Positions 35,543 through 44,597 of a stretch of DNA of 64,000 nucleotides are shown here, in pieces. Position numbers and translations under genes: made by a program. Under the pieces are notes generated by a model. That model made no database searches. It was not told where the DNA came from and worked only from the letters and a program-made list of their open reading frames with translations. The stretch's first letter is position 1. Every line of letters starts with the position of its first letter. Source of the stretch: Scytonema sp045865695 (GTDB lineage Bacteria; Cyanobacteriota; Cyanobacteriia; Cyanobacteriales; Nostocaceae); contig NZ_BAACAP010000217.1 in the NCBI RefSeq assembly GCF_045865695.1, positions 1 to 64,000 of the forward strand, in the 5' to 3' direction.

Positions 35543-36601
35543 TCAATCTATCTCCAGTGTTGCTCCCATCTACTCTGTTTAATACGTGCCCAACAAAGCT
35601 AATTTCGCTTCACCTTAGAGGCGATCTGGAAAATATCCGTAGCTGCTGTACGCCAGATAGTCAAATTTCTGGAGTCAGTTGCTTAACTTTGTTGCTGTGT
35701 CTTACTGTAATATTTTTCCCAATAATGGCTTCTGTCTCACATAATACGTATTATTTTTTTCAGTAATCACCTGACTAGTGACCAGTAATCAGTCACCAGT
35801 GACCAGTGACCAGTGACCAGTGACCAAATTTTAGTTGTTGAATAATTTTCCGTGGTAGTTTAGTATAAAATATAGACCTACTTTAAATTTATCTCAACTT
35901 TGGCAACTTTTGGAGTCAGCGCCAAAAAACTTAGTATGCCAAGGATATTGGAAGCTACATCTCTTAGAGGATGTTTGAAAAGTCCTTTTATTAGTAGCAA
36001 AAAATTCAAGATCCCCCTAAATCCCCCTTGAAAAGGGGGACGAGTGAGAGTATTCTCCCCCTTAAAAAGGGGACGAGTGAGAGTATTCTCCCCTCTTAAA
36101 AAGGGGGACGAGTGAGAGTATTCTCCCCTCTTAAAAAGGGGGACGAGTGAGAGTATTCTCCCCTCTTTTTAAGGGGGACGAGTGAGAGTATTCTCCCCTC
36201 TTTTTAAGGGGGACGAGTGAGAGTATTTTCCCCCCTTTTTAAGGGGGACGAGTGAGAGTATTTTCCCCCCTTTTTAAGGGGGGCTAGGGGGGATCGATAA
36301 GTACCTAAAATCACAGCCAACTACTTTTCAAACAACCTCTCAATGTTAAAAAAATGTCATTATTAGTAACAATTCATGAAAAATAAGATAAAAGATTTTA
36401 TATTTCGCAAAGCGATCGCCCTAGATTTCCTTGAAAAGGGGGACGAGTGAAAGTATTTTTCTCTCTTTTCAAGGGGCGATCGTCCCTCGCTAACATTTTA
36501 AGAAACGATATTACATTTCTTGCAGCAAATGTAAAAAAGAGAGCCTGTCCGATGATGTCCTAGATGTCAGAAGTTGTTTGGATTAAAAGTATCAGTATGA
36601 G
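35543..36601. repeat. Gene-free region with heptamer tandems
   Basis: Contains a CCAGTGA STRR run (35766-35825) and a long 35-bp tandem array (listed separately). A single-copy relative of the tandem unit lies near 36430-36475. Nothing that looks like a gene. Confidence 0.75.
36008..36295. repeat. 35-bp tandem repeat, seven units
   Basis: The element GACGAGTGAGAGTATT starts at 36039, 36072, 36107, 36142, 36177, 36212 and 36247. After the first step of 33 bp every step is 35 bp. Between the elements lie CCCCTC, AAAAA or TTTTT and GGGGG blocks. In the last units the A-run is replaced by a T-run. There are no unique spacers, so this is not a CRISPR. Confidence 0.85.
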
Positions 36602-37258
36602 CTACGTCAAAAATAATTCTTTAATCCCCGTACTCCCAATTTCTATTGCTAGTGCAGCTAACAAGAAACCTAAAAGCTGAGTAATAATTACCTCTCCTTC
36701 CGCGCCAATCCATTTATCAATATAAATTGATAAACGCAAAATCAACCAACTCAGAAACATTGCTCCCACAATACCTGCAATTACACTGAGGTGTGGGCTA
36801 GGAGATTCAGACATAAGTAGCATTACTGTTGAGAGTGTACCAGGTCCCGCTAGCAATGGCAAAGCTAATGGCGTGATTGCAACATCGCGATCGCGATCGA
36901 TAATTGGTGTATCCATATCTCCTTGGAGCATTTGTAAAGCAATTAACAACAGCAGCAATCCTCCTGCTACTCGCAAAGATCCCAAACTAATATCCAAGTA
37001 ACTTAAGATAAATCTACCGCCGAAGGCAAAAACTAAAAGAACTGCTATTGCTATCAAAATAGCTTTGTCTATAACTTTGTTTCTGTCATCTGGTTCCATA
37101 CCCTTAGTTAAAACCAACAGTATGGGTATATTTCCTATAGCATCTGCAAGCACAAAGACAGCAAGAAAGGTTTTAAGTAGAATAGATGTGTCCACACTAG
37201 GTAGCTCAAACCAGGTTACTCTAACAAAGGTACTTGAATTAGGAGTGCTTTCACTCAA
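36602..37258 (-). CDS. MarC family membrane protein
   Basis: A 218-aa protein with six hydrophobic segments. Leu-Ala-Asp-Ala-Ile-Gly-Asn-Ile-Pro-Ile (~35-44) and Leu-Pro-Leu-Leu-Ala-Gly-Pro-Gly-Thr (~133-141) are the MarC signature stretches. Family members sit in the inner membrane; the substrate is unknown (NAAT/UPF0056). Confidence 0.9.
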   Translation of the reverse strand: MSESTPNSSTFVRVTWFELPSVDTSILLKTFLAVFVLADAIGNIPILLVLTKGMEPDDRNKVIDKAILIAIAVLLVFAFGGRFILSYLDISLGSLRVAGGLLLLLIALQMLQGDMDTPIIDRDRDVAITPLALPLLAGPGTLSTVMLLMSESPSPHLSVIAGIVGAMFLSWLILRLSIYIDKWIGAEGEVIITQLLGFLLAALAIEIGSTGIKELFLT

Positions 37259-37302
37259 TCTGTAGGTTAAAAAATTACCTTAACAAAGTATGATATTACT
37301 AG

Positions 37303-37491
37303 TTTTTTCTAGAAATCCTAGATGTCAGTGAAGCACTAGGTATAAAATTTAAAAATGCGTCTGTACAAGTTGATTTTGAAGAAATAGAAGAATTTAAAAA
37401 AGTCGCTGATAAATGGCGTAAACGGCAACAAGAAAAGAAAAATATTACAAGCTCAACTTTATCAAACCAGAGTCATCTCGAATCTGCCTAA
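37303..37491 (+). pseudogene. Headless 3' fragment of an unknown gene
   Basis: An open frame of 62 codons without a start codon. It is Lys/Glu-rich and helical (Glu-Glu-Ile-Glu-Glu-Phe-Lys-Lys-Val-Ala-Asp-Lys-Trp-Arg-Lys-Arg), with a normal stop. Looks like the C-terminal end of a lost gene. Family not recognised. Confidence 0.35.
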
Positions 37492-37649
37492 AGTTGGCAG
37501 AAAGTACGTCCTACAGCCATTTTCAGGTAAATAGACCACAGCTGTAGAGGCACGGCGGCCTTGCGCCCTTACATATGGTGTAGTTCATTTAGGTGAAAAC
37601 TGCTGTAACTAGGTCATTATAGCGGTTCTCACTTGAATGAAGTACAGAT

Positions 37650-37835
37650 TTATCTGTGTTCATCTGCTATAGGCTGCGGTTCCTTCGGAGCAAAGGCAAT
37701 GGTAGCCCGCAAACCAAGTTCTTTCTCAGTTGCAAGTACGGTTTGAATTCCACCAAAAGAAGAGCCTGCGATCGCGATTCTGTCTTCATCCACTGATTCA
37801 TATTTTGATTCAGCAACGCCTAAACGCTTGATGCT
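37650..37835 (-). pseudogene. Alpha/beta-hydrolase fragment at the end of CRISPR array 2
   Basis: The nucleophile block Ile-Ala-Ile-Ala-Gly-Ser-Ser-Phe-Gly-Gly-Ile-Gln is a Gly-x-Ser-x-Gly elbow, followed by Ala-Thr-Ile-Ala-Phe-Ala-Pro. Sequence before and after it is missing. The left side ends in a stop and the right side runs into the first, decayed CRISPR repeat. The hydrolase gene was probably cut by the array or by a deletion. Confidence 0.6.
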
Positions 37836-37863
37836 AAAAAGTTTAGATACAACTGTGACAATT

Positions 37864-39419
37864 GTTTCCATTCCTGTGAGGGGAAGAAAAATGTAAACCA
37901 GAATTTCCGCCCGGTTATCAACCAAAGAACTTTGATAGTTTCCGTCCCCGTGAGGGGAAGAGAAATGTAAACTTTTGCTGGTTTAGTAGCCCTTATCGGT
38001 CTCCGTGTCCTTGTTTCCGTCCCCGTGAGGGGAAGAGAAATGTAAACAGCTCTATCCAGAGGCAATCGATCTAGAGCACTTCTTTCTGTTTCCGTCCCCG
38101 TGAGGGGAAGAGAAATGTAAACAAGTAATTAAGTATGCGGATGGGAAAGGGCTCGAGAGTTTCCGTCCCCGTGAGGGGAAGAGAAATGTAAACTTGTTGG
38201 CTTTAGCGGTGCCGGATCTGTTTTGGCCCAGGTTTCCGTCCCCGTGAGGGGAAGAGAAATGTAAACTCGCTGCGATGGCTGAAGAGCTTTCCCGGCGAAA
38301 GGTTTCCGTCCCCGTGAGGGGAAGAGAAATGTAAACTATGTTATTGCCCCATGGGACGGGCAATTCTGCCTCAAGTTTCCGTCCCCGTGAGGGGAAGAGA
38401 AATGTAAACTATTATTGATTGATGGACCAATGAGCTTACCTCTCGTTTCCGTCCCCGTGAGGGGAAGAGAAATGTAAACATTTTTTGCTTGGAATCTAGT
38501 TTCCGGACGAAAATCAAGTTTCCGTCCCCGTGAGGGGAAGAGAAATGTAAACTGTTTTTGCTGAAGAAGTTACGCAAGGTGGTGCTACTACTGTTTCCGT
38601 CCCCGTGAGGGGAAGAGAAATGTAAACGTAACAATTGTCAGCCCAAATGTTCCGTTTAAATTGGAGTTTCCGTCCCCGTGAGGGGAAGAGAAATGTAAAC
38701 AAATATCGCCAATTGCAGCTCCAAAATGCAAATGGTTTCCGTCCCCGTGAGGGGAAGAGAAATGTAAACCCAATTTCCTCAAATCGACCTTATCGGTTTA
38801 GCGAGCGGTTTCCGTCCCCGTGAGGGGAAGAGAAATGTAAACTAAATGTGGCAAATCCTGACCACTCTAACACCCTTTCCGTTTCCGTCCCCGTGAGGGG
38901 AAGAGAAATGTAAACCTGCGAATAACCAAGGGCAGCTCCCCTTGTCTCCCGGTTTCCGTCCCCGTGAGGGGAAGAGAAATGTAAACTAGCAGGTGGAGGC
39001 CTCGTACTCTATCTCTTAGATGAGGTTTCCGTCCCCGTGAGGGGAAGAGAAATGTAAACTAGAGCAAATCTACTGGGAAATCAATTTCTATGAGCCAGTT
39101 TCCGTCCCCGTGAGGGGAAGAGAAATGTAAACTTTTGTTTTTTTATTCTCTTCCGGCCCAGGCTGGGGGGTTTCCGTCCCCGTGAGGGGAAGAGAAATGT
39201 AAACCAGAAGAACATGTTACTACTATGAGAGAAAACTCGTTTCCGTCCCCGTGAGGGGAAGAGAAATGTAAACTAAGCTTATTGAGTACGCCTTTCCTCA
39301 AGGGAAAATTCGTTTCCGTCCCCGTGAGGGGAAGAGAAATGTAAACTTTTTGTCCAATCTGTAAGGCACGTCCGGCCTTACAACGTTTCCGTCCCCGTGA
39401 GGGGAAGAGAAATGTAAAC
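37864..39419 (-). CRISPR. CRISPR array 2: 22 repeats, 21 spacers, transcribed leftwards
   Basis: Repeats of 35 bp, in crRNA sense starting GTTTACATTTCTC and ending CACGGGGACGGAAAC. They start (+ coordinates) at 37864, 37938, 38013, 38088, 38159 and so on to 39385. Spacers are mostly 34-40 bp. The leftmost repeat has changed bases, so the old end is left and the leader is right (39420+). The CCCC-TCAC-GGGG hairpin is followed by ACGGAAAC, which fits the 8-nt 5' handle left by Cas6 in type III systems. The repeat differs from array 3 only in its first third. Confidence 0.97.
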
Positions 39420-39830
39420 CCTACCGTTCTAGAAACCTTACCAGGATTGACTTTGAAGGTGCTATTTTCGCGGCGGTGTACTTGTCGTGTCAATAAGCTT
39501 GAGTTTATTGACAAAAAATGGCTGTTCCAACCACTTTAAATCCTTAGAGTATCCGGCTTTCGAGGGGGTCAACGAAACTACAAGGGTTTCACCCATCGCT
39601 AGACCCCCGCGAAAAACCTAAGTGTTAAAAGTCAAAAACAACACTCTTTCCTTCATTTGGAAACTTATTATCTAATTGTCAAGGTTCTGTTGAAGTTTGG
39701 CTTAAATTTCTCATAGTATAACTAATTACTTCTCACTTTTCAACACCCACCTTGCTAACTTCGCGAATGTTCTATTGTTTTACATAATTTTTTATCCAAA
39801 AAATATCGGGATGCCCAAAACTGCTTACTA
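39420..39830 (-). promoter_or_regulatory. Leader of CRISPR array 2
   Basis: Read leftwards it matches the leader of array 3 in order and spacing. The 17-mer TTTCGTTGACCCCCTCG (minus strand, 39577-39561) ends 141 bp before the array. A TTTTCGCGGGGGT element lies 25 bp further out (39615-39603), and CAGAACCTTGACA at 39689-39677. Within 100 bp of the array are further matching stretches, for example CGCGAAAAT. Apart from this, no gene. Confidence 0.88.
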
Positions 39831-39831
39831 G

Positions 39832-39888
39832 TCACTAGTCACTGGTCACTGGTCACTGGTCACTGGTCACTGGTCACTGGTCACTGAT
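39832..39888. repeat. STRR heptamer tandem (GGTCACT type)
   Basis: About seven GGTCACT units. The stop codon of the TPR-CHAT gene (39881-39883) lies inside the run. Confidence 0.85.
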
Positions 39889-42800
39889 TTGTGTCTCCCT
39901 GACAAATCCATGCTCCCCAGTAGAAAGGATGCTCAAGAGGCGTATCTTCTTCGTTACAATCAATTTTGCTTTGTTGTGACAATTTGTTAACTTTCAACAG
40001 ATCTTTTAAGACTTCAAGACCCAAAGTAGACTGTCGCAATTCTTTTACTGTCAGCTTACGAATGTAATTCTGAGCATTCTGTAACGCTTCTGCACGATTC
40101 ATCCCGTTCTGTAAGTTGTCGAAGAAACGCTCCATCAGCAATGCAGTTGCTGTGTCAGGAACTTTCCACAAACTCATAATTAATGTTTTTGCTCCTGCTA
40201 CGACAAAAGCCCGACGCAATCCAAATACGCCTTCGCCAATTTTGATGTCTCCTCTACCAGTATCGCAGGCGGATAGCACAGTGAGTTCGTTCCCCCACAA
40301 GTCTAAACTGGCAATATCTTGGGCTAAGAGAAATCCTTTACCTGCTTCCGGAGGTAGAGTCCCACCAGAGAGCCAAGTATTAGCTCCTGCTAGAGCAAGT
40401 CCGGATCGCATCATGGGATTTTTTACTGTTGATACAAAATGCTCGAACTCTTCACTCCCTACCTTGGGTGGTTCTTGTTGTACGTCTGGTAAGAACAAAC
40501 CGTGAGTAGCGATGAGCATGATGTTGGGACATTCATGAGTGGTGAAGTGCGTTTCAAGTGCTTCTGTTCCTACATATAAACGTACATTTTTGAGCTTTTT
40601 GGCAACACTTTCACCAAGAAATCTTGTACTGGGAGTGGGGGACAAAAGTTTACCATCAAGAGTGTTGATAAATTCTTCGTTTGAAGGTTGCTGTGAAGCG
40701 ATCGCAGTTTTAACTTGAGTGTTGTGTGACCTTTTCTCCATTCCCCACTCCCCACTCCCCACTCCCCATCTTATCGGCTCGCTAGCTAAATCAAAATCTG
40801 GATCGGCTATTATTATAGATGTGTTCGCAGTACTTTTTGTCTGAACTCTAGAGCGGAGAATATCGCGTCCAACTCCTAAATACGAGATAGTGTATTCGTC
40901 CATAAGAAGATGCGTACCTGTCTCATCAAGTGGTAAAGTTTGAAACGGCACTAAGTTGAGGTTTCCATCTGGTGCAAATATCAAATGTTTGTAGCCTCTG
41001 ACTCCCTCAAGGATTGGCTGAAAAAGTCTTTGACTGAGTTTAATAGCTGTTTTGGAATCATATTGTTTAACGTGCAACTTAGGTAGAGAAACGGATTTTC
41101 CCACTGCTAGTGTTTTTTTGGTATGGTCAGATACCTGTGAATGAAATACTTGAATGAGGTTATCAGTTCGTTCTACTTCTCCTAAATCTATCATTTGTAC
41201 TGCATCCGGTTGCCCAGATGGTAGAATGAACGCCAGATAACGAGGAGCATACCATTGTGTATCTCCCTTAGCCCGGACTGCATGAAAATCGAAAACATCG
41301 CAGCGGACAAATTCAATTAAAATCGAATGGGTTGGTAATGCTTCAGCTACCGCAAAACGGTTGGGAAGTTGCTCGGAGAGTTGAATTTCTGGAATTTCTA
41401 ATGCGAGTTGCTTTTGTAGGCGATCGTGTTGCTCTTCAAGTTGCGCTAACTGTTCTTGATACGCAGTGAAATCGTTGATTCGAGAAGCGGAGAAAGTCAA
41501 GGTGACTAACTGCGCGTTCAACTCGCTCAGTTGATGAAACTTGTCTTGAAGATGAGGATAGCGATCGCTTCCTAAGGCTTGGTTTTGAGCAGCTAGGGAA
41601 GCAGTTGTTAGAGCTTTGCGTTTCAGAACAAAGTCCAATGCTTGCTGCTTGGCGCTATCTGAGTCAAACAGATGCTTGTATATTAAGGAGAGAAATAAAT
41701 CAAAATTGCCTCGAAGTTTTTCAATCAATGCGAAGCGATCGTTATCGGAACTAAAGGCAAAAACTCTACTAATTAATTTATCATTAATATAACTTGCTTG
41801 GATACGGTAAGACAAAGCTTCAGCAGGGCGATCGCTAGCTGTTAATATAGTGGCAAGATGATTCAAACTTCGTGCAACATCTGGATGTTCTTCGCCTAGT
41901 AGACGTTTTCTCAGTTCCAAAGCTTCCGAGTATTTCCGCTCTGCTTCAAAATATCGCCCAAGCGAAAAGTCTATTTCTGCCAAATTATTTAAACTGCGAG
42001 CCACATCAGGATGCTCTTCTCCTAATAAAGATTTTCTCATCTTTAACACTTCCGTATACATCTGTGCGGCTTCCAGATAGCGCCCTTGAGAACCATAAAT
42101 ATCCGCTAAATTATTCATACTGCTTGCGACTTGTGGATGTCGATCCCCAAACGCGACTTTGAAAATTGTCAAAGCTTCTAAAAATAATGACTCGGCTTGA
42201 GAATATTTAAACTGAGTGTTATATAATACTGCTAAGCTATTGAGACTTGCAGCCACATCGGGATGCTGTTCTCCTAGCAATTTTTTTCTCATGGCTAATG
42301 CTGCTAGGTGCATTTGCTCGGATTGAACATATCGCCCTTGAAAACGATAAACTTCTGCTAGATCGTTAAATATCTCCGCAATAGAAGAATGGTCCTCACC
42401 TAGCAATATTTTTCTAATTCCTAAAACTTCCAAATACTTTTGTTCGGCTTCCGAGTAACGTCCTTGATTTTGATAAAGCTTTCCCAGATTGTTTAAATAG
42501 TCGGCGTAGTCAGGATTCTGTTTACCTAGTAAACGTTCGCACATTGATAATGATTCGAAATGCATTTGCTCTGCTTGAGTGTAGCGTCCTTGATAGAAGT
42601 AGAGCACTGCGAGATTATTTAAACTCTCTGCAATATTGGGATGTTCTGAAGTAAACAAACGTTTCCTCATAGAATAGGCTGCTAGATAATTTTTCTCTGC
42701 TTCTGGGTAACGTCCTTGTAGAAGATAAATTTCTGCTAAATTACTCAAGCTAGCTGCCACTTCAGGATGCTCGTCTCCAAAGACGCTTTTTCTCATTACC

Positions 42801-43663
42801 AAAGCTTCTATGAATTTTTTTTCTGCTTCCAAATAGCGTCCCTGCTCTTTGTAATTTCCTGCTATATTATTTAAAGTTGATGCAATATAGGAATGCTCGT
42901 CACCTAGCAATTTTTTCAAGATTGCCAAGGCTTGCAGATAGTTTTCTTCTGCTTGGGAGTAATGTCCTTGTAAATCGTACAGTACTGCTATGTTATTTAA
43001 GCTGACAGCTATATCATGATGTTCTGAACCCTGAAGATGTTTGATTCTATCTATGGCTTCTAAATGCTTATTTTCTGCCTCTTGATAACGTCCTTGAGAC
43101 TCATAGAGTACAGCAAAATTGTTTAATGTCCGCCAGATATCGTGAGATTCATATTCACTCGGATTCTTCTTTTGGATTTTGATAATTTGTAAATAGAGAT
43201 TTTCTGCCTCTTGATAACGTCCTTGCTCTCGATAAACGTTTGCTATATTATTGAGAACAATTAAAACTTGAGGATGTTCATCTCCTAGCAACTGTTTCCA
43301 AAGATTTAAGGTAGTTAAGAAATATTGTTCGGCTTGAGAATAATGCCCTTGTGATACATAAAGTGCTGCTAGATTGTTTAAAGATTGTGCAACATCTATA
43401 TGTTCTTCCCCAAATAATCTTTTTCTCGTATTTAAAGCTTGTTGATATAAAGATTCTGCTTCTGAATAACGTTCTTGTATGCGATATAATTCTGCTAGAT
43501 TATTCACGCTATCGCAATAAACCGGATGTTCGGTAGTTTGTGTACTTTGTGCTAGCAAGATGGCTTGCTTGGCAACAATAACTGCTTGCTCTAAGTCACC
43601 TTGTCCAAATAGTTGTACAACTTGCGCGTTCAGAGTGTTTAAGCGCTCAATTATGTGTGTCAT
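39881..43663 (-). CDS. TPR-CHAT protease-like protein
   Basis: A 1,260-aa protein, no signal peptide. The N-terminal ~620 residues are about 14 TPR units of 42 residues with the consensus Leu-Leu-Gly-Glu-Glu-His-Pro-Asp-Val-Ala-x-Ser-Leu-Asn-Asn-Leu-Ala. A helical linker follows, then a CHAT domain (~780-1250) with the catalytic pair His1054 (Ala-Thr-His-Gly) and Cys1133 (Ser-Ala-Cys-Asp-Thr-Gly). Around residues 960-972 an in-frame heptamer tandem codes for a Trp-Gly-Val-Gly-Ser-Gly-Glu-Trp-Gly insert. It lies 45 bp after an HTH-DUF4384 gene and between two CRISPR arrays. TPR-CHAT proteases work with type III-E effectors (Craspase) by family knowledge, but cyanobacteria have many unrelated ones. 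Confidence 0.92.
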   Translation of the reverse strand: MTHIIERLNTLNAQVVQLFGQGDLEQAVIVAKQAILLAQSTQTTEHPVYCDSVNNLAELYRIQERYSEAESLYQQALNTRKRLFGEEHIDVAQSLNNLAALYVSQGHYSQAEQYFLTTLNLWKQLLGDEHPQVLIVLNNIANVYREQGRYQEAENLYLQIIKIQKKNPSEYESHDIWRTLNNFAVLYESQGRYQEAENKHLEAIDRIKHLQGSEHHDIAVSLNNIAVLYDLQGHYSQAEENYLQALAILKKLLGDEHSYIASTLNNIAGNYKEQGRYLEAEKKFIEALVMRKSVFGDEHPEVAASLSNLAEIYLLQGRYPEAEKNYLAAYSMRKRLFTSEHPNIAESLNNLAVLYFYQGRYTQAEQMHFESLSMCERLLGKQNPDYADYLNNLGKLYQNQGRYSEAEQKYLEVLGIRKILLGEDHSSIAEIFNDLAEVYRFQGRYVQSEQMHLAALAMRKKLLGEQHPDVAASLNSLAVLYNTQFKYSQAESLFLEALTIFKVAFGDRHPQVASSMNNLADIYGSQGRYLEAAQMYTEVLKMRKSLLGEEHPDVARSLNNLAEIDFSLGRYFEAERKYSEALELRKRLLGEEHPDVARSLNHLATILTASDRPAEALSYRIQASYINDKLISRVFAFSSDNDRFALIEKLRGNFDLFLSLIYKHLFDSDSAKQQALDFVLKRKALTTASLAAQNQALGSDRYPHLQDKFHQLSELNAQLVTLTFSASRINDFTAYQEQLAQLEEQHDRLQKQLALEIPEIQLSEQLPNRFAVAEALPTHSILIEFVRCDVFDFHAVRAKGDTQWYAPRYLAFILPSGQPDAVQMIDLGEVERTDNLIQVFHSQVSDHTKKTLAVGKSVSLPKLHVKQYDSKTAIKLSQRLFQPILEGVRGYKHLIFAPDGNLNLVPFQTLPLDETGTHLLMDEYTISYLGVGRDILRSRVQTKSTANTSIIIADPDFDLASEPIRWGVGSGEWGMEKRSHNTQVKTAIASQQPSNEEFINTLDGKLLSPTPSTRFLGESVAKKLKNVRLYVGTEALETHFTTHECPNIMLIATHGLFLPDVQQEPPKVGSEEFEHFVSTVKNPMMRSGLALAGANTWLSGGTLPPEAGKGFLLAQDIASLDLWGNELTVLSACDTGRGDIKIGEGVFGLRRAFVVAGAKTLIMSLWKVPDTATALLMERFFDNLQNGMNRAEALQNAQNYIRKLTVKELRQSTLGLEVLKDLLKVNKLSQQSKIDCNEEDTPLEHPFYWGAWICQGDTNQ

Positions 43664-43708
43664 ATGAGGGTAAATCCAACTTGAACGTTTTATTTCGATA
43701 AGAGGAAA

Positions 43709-44461
43709 TTATTCTGTAATCATATATTGTGTATACATAACCTGGTACTCTCCAGTTTGATTAATATATTCTAATAATCGGCTTAAATGACTTGCTTCTA
43801 TTTGCAAAGGATCGTCGCTCTCTTGAGGTAGCCAATCCAAACTGGGCATTGTTTTAGTAACAACTGCTAAAATTTCCTCTTGACCTGGAGTCCCTTCAAT
43901 TGGAAAAGCTCTCATGGAGGAACCTTCCTGGGGCAAAATGGTTTTACCTGTATTTAGGTATGGTTGGGAAGCAAAACATGAGGGACAAAAACACCACACT
44001 TCTCCCGATGTATCTTTTTGTAGAAGCAATAAATAACCGGGCTTATCAAAATTGATTTCAAATTGAATGTGGTTACCCACACGTACAGATTTTTCATAAG
44101 GACTCGGAGTTTGCCAGTTCCAGCTTAATGTGTTTTCTTGTACCAAGACGAGTCCCATTTTTTCCGTAGGTGAGCCAAGTGTTTGAAGTTGCTGCCAAAG
44201 TTTATCGAGAGGTGACAGTTTTTGAGTTTCTTCTACAGATTCAGATTTTGCGACGATCTCTTGCCAGTCTAGATCGAGAAATTTGCAAATTTCCTCAAAA
44301 TTGGTGCGGTAGATCGGTACTCTAGTAAAAAAATGATTGACTGTTGAGTAAGCAAGCCCTACTTTTAAAGCAAAAGCCTTTTGATTGAAATTTTGACGAG
44401 CTAAGGCGGCTTTAGCGCGACTGATGCCTTCTGGCGATGCAATAACTGAGCGCTGATTCAT
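43709..44461 (-). CDS. HTH-DUF4384 protein, probable regulator of the module
   Basis: A 250-aa protein. Residues ~8-75 form a helix-turn-helix of the type seen at the N-terminus of cyanobacterial NACHT-type conflict proteins: Ser-Pro-Glu-Gly-Ile-Ser-Arg-Ala-Lys-Ala-Ala-Leu, then Phe-Ala-Leu-Lys-Val-Gly-Leu-Ala-Tyr-Ser-Thr-Val-Asn-x-Phe-Phe and Ile-Cys-Lys-Phe-Leu-Asp-Leu-Asp-Trp. The C-terminal ~150 residues match DUF4384, with Phe-Asp-Lys-Pro-Gly-Tyr-Leu-Leu-Leu-Leu-Gln-Lys. It is divergent from RT-cas1 across a 136-bp region carrying the iterated elements, and co-directional with TPR-CHAT. Confidence 0.8.
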   Translation of the reverse strand: MNQRSVIASPEGISRAKAALARQNFNQKAFALKVGLAYSTVNHFFTRVPIYRTNFEEICKFLDLDWQEIVAKSESVEETQKLSPLDKLWQQLQTLGSPTEKMGLVLVQENTLSWNWQTPSPYEKSVRVGNHIQFEINFDKPGYLLLLQKDTSGEVWCFCPSCFASQPYLNTGKTILPQEGSSMRAFPIEGTPGQEEILAVVTKTMPSLDWLPQESDDPLQIEASHLSRLLEYINQTGEYQVMYTQYMITE

Positions 44462-44488
44462 AGCCTATCGTAAAAACCCAACTACATC

Positions 44489-44545
44489 AACTCATACACG
44501 AAGTCATATATCGAAGTCAATAACTCATATACGTACTCATATACG
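44489..44545. promoter_or_regulatory. Iterated 12-bp elements in the HTH / RT-cas1 promoter region
   Basis: AACTCATACACG (44489-44500), AAGTCATATATCG (44501-44513), AACTCATATACG (44522-44533) and TACTCATATACG (44534-44545). Adjacent copies are 12 bp apart (13 where an extra base is present). The same elements occur before cas1 at 50374-50438. Probably binding sites of a shared regulator, possibly the divergent HTH protein. Confidence 0.7.
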
Positions 44546-44597
44546 CGACTGCAACAATTAGATTTAAGGGCAATACAAATTTTCTAACTACTTAATT

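Noticed and set aside
36008..36295. 35-bp periodic array as a CRISPR
   Set aside because: The units are contiguous with no unique spacers.
38052..39514. Open frames with repeated Leu-His-Phe-Ser-Ser-Pro-His-Gly-Asp-Gly-Asn units
   Set aside because: They are translations of CRISPR repeats of array 2, not genes.
39881..44461. Type III-E (Craspase) assignment
   Set aside because: No fused gRAMP effector in view, and the Cas genes at the right are ordinary Csm. Only a resemblance to the TPR-CHAT partner remains.
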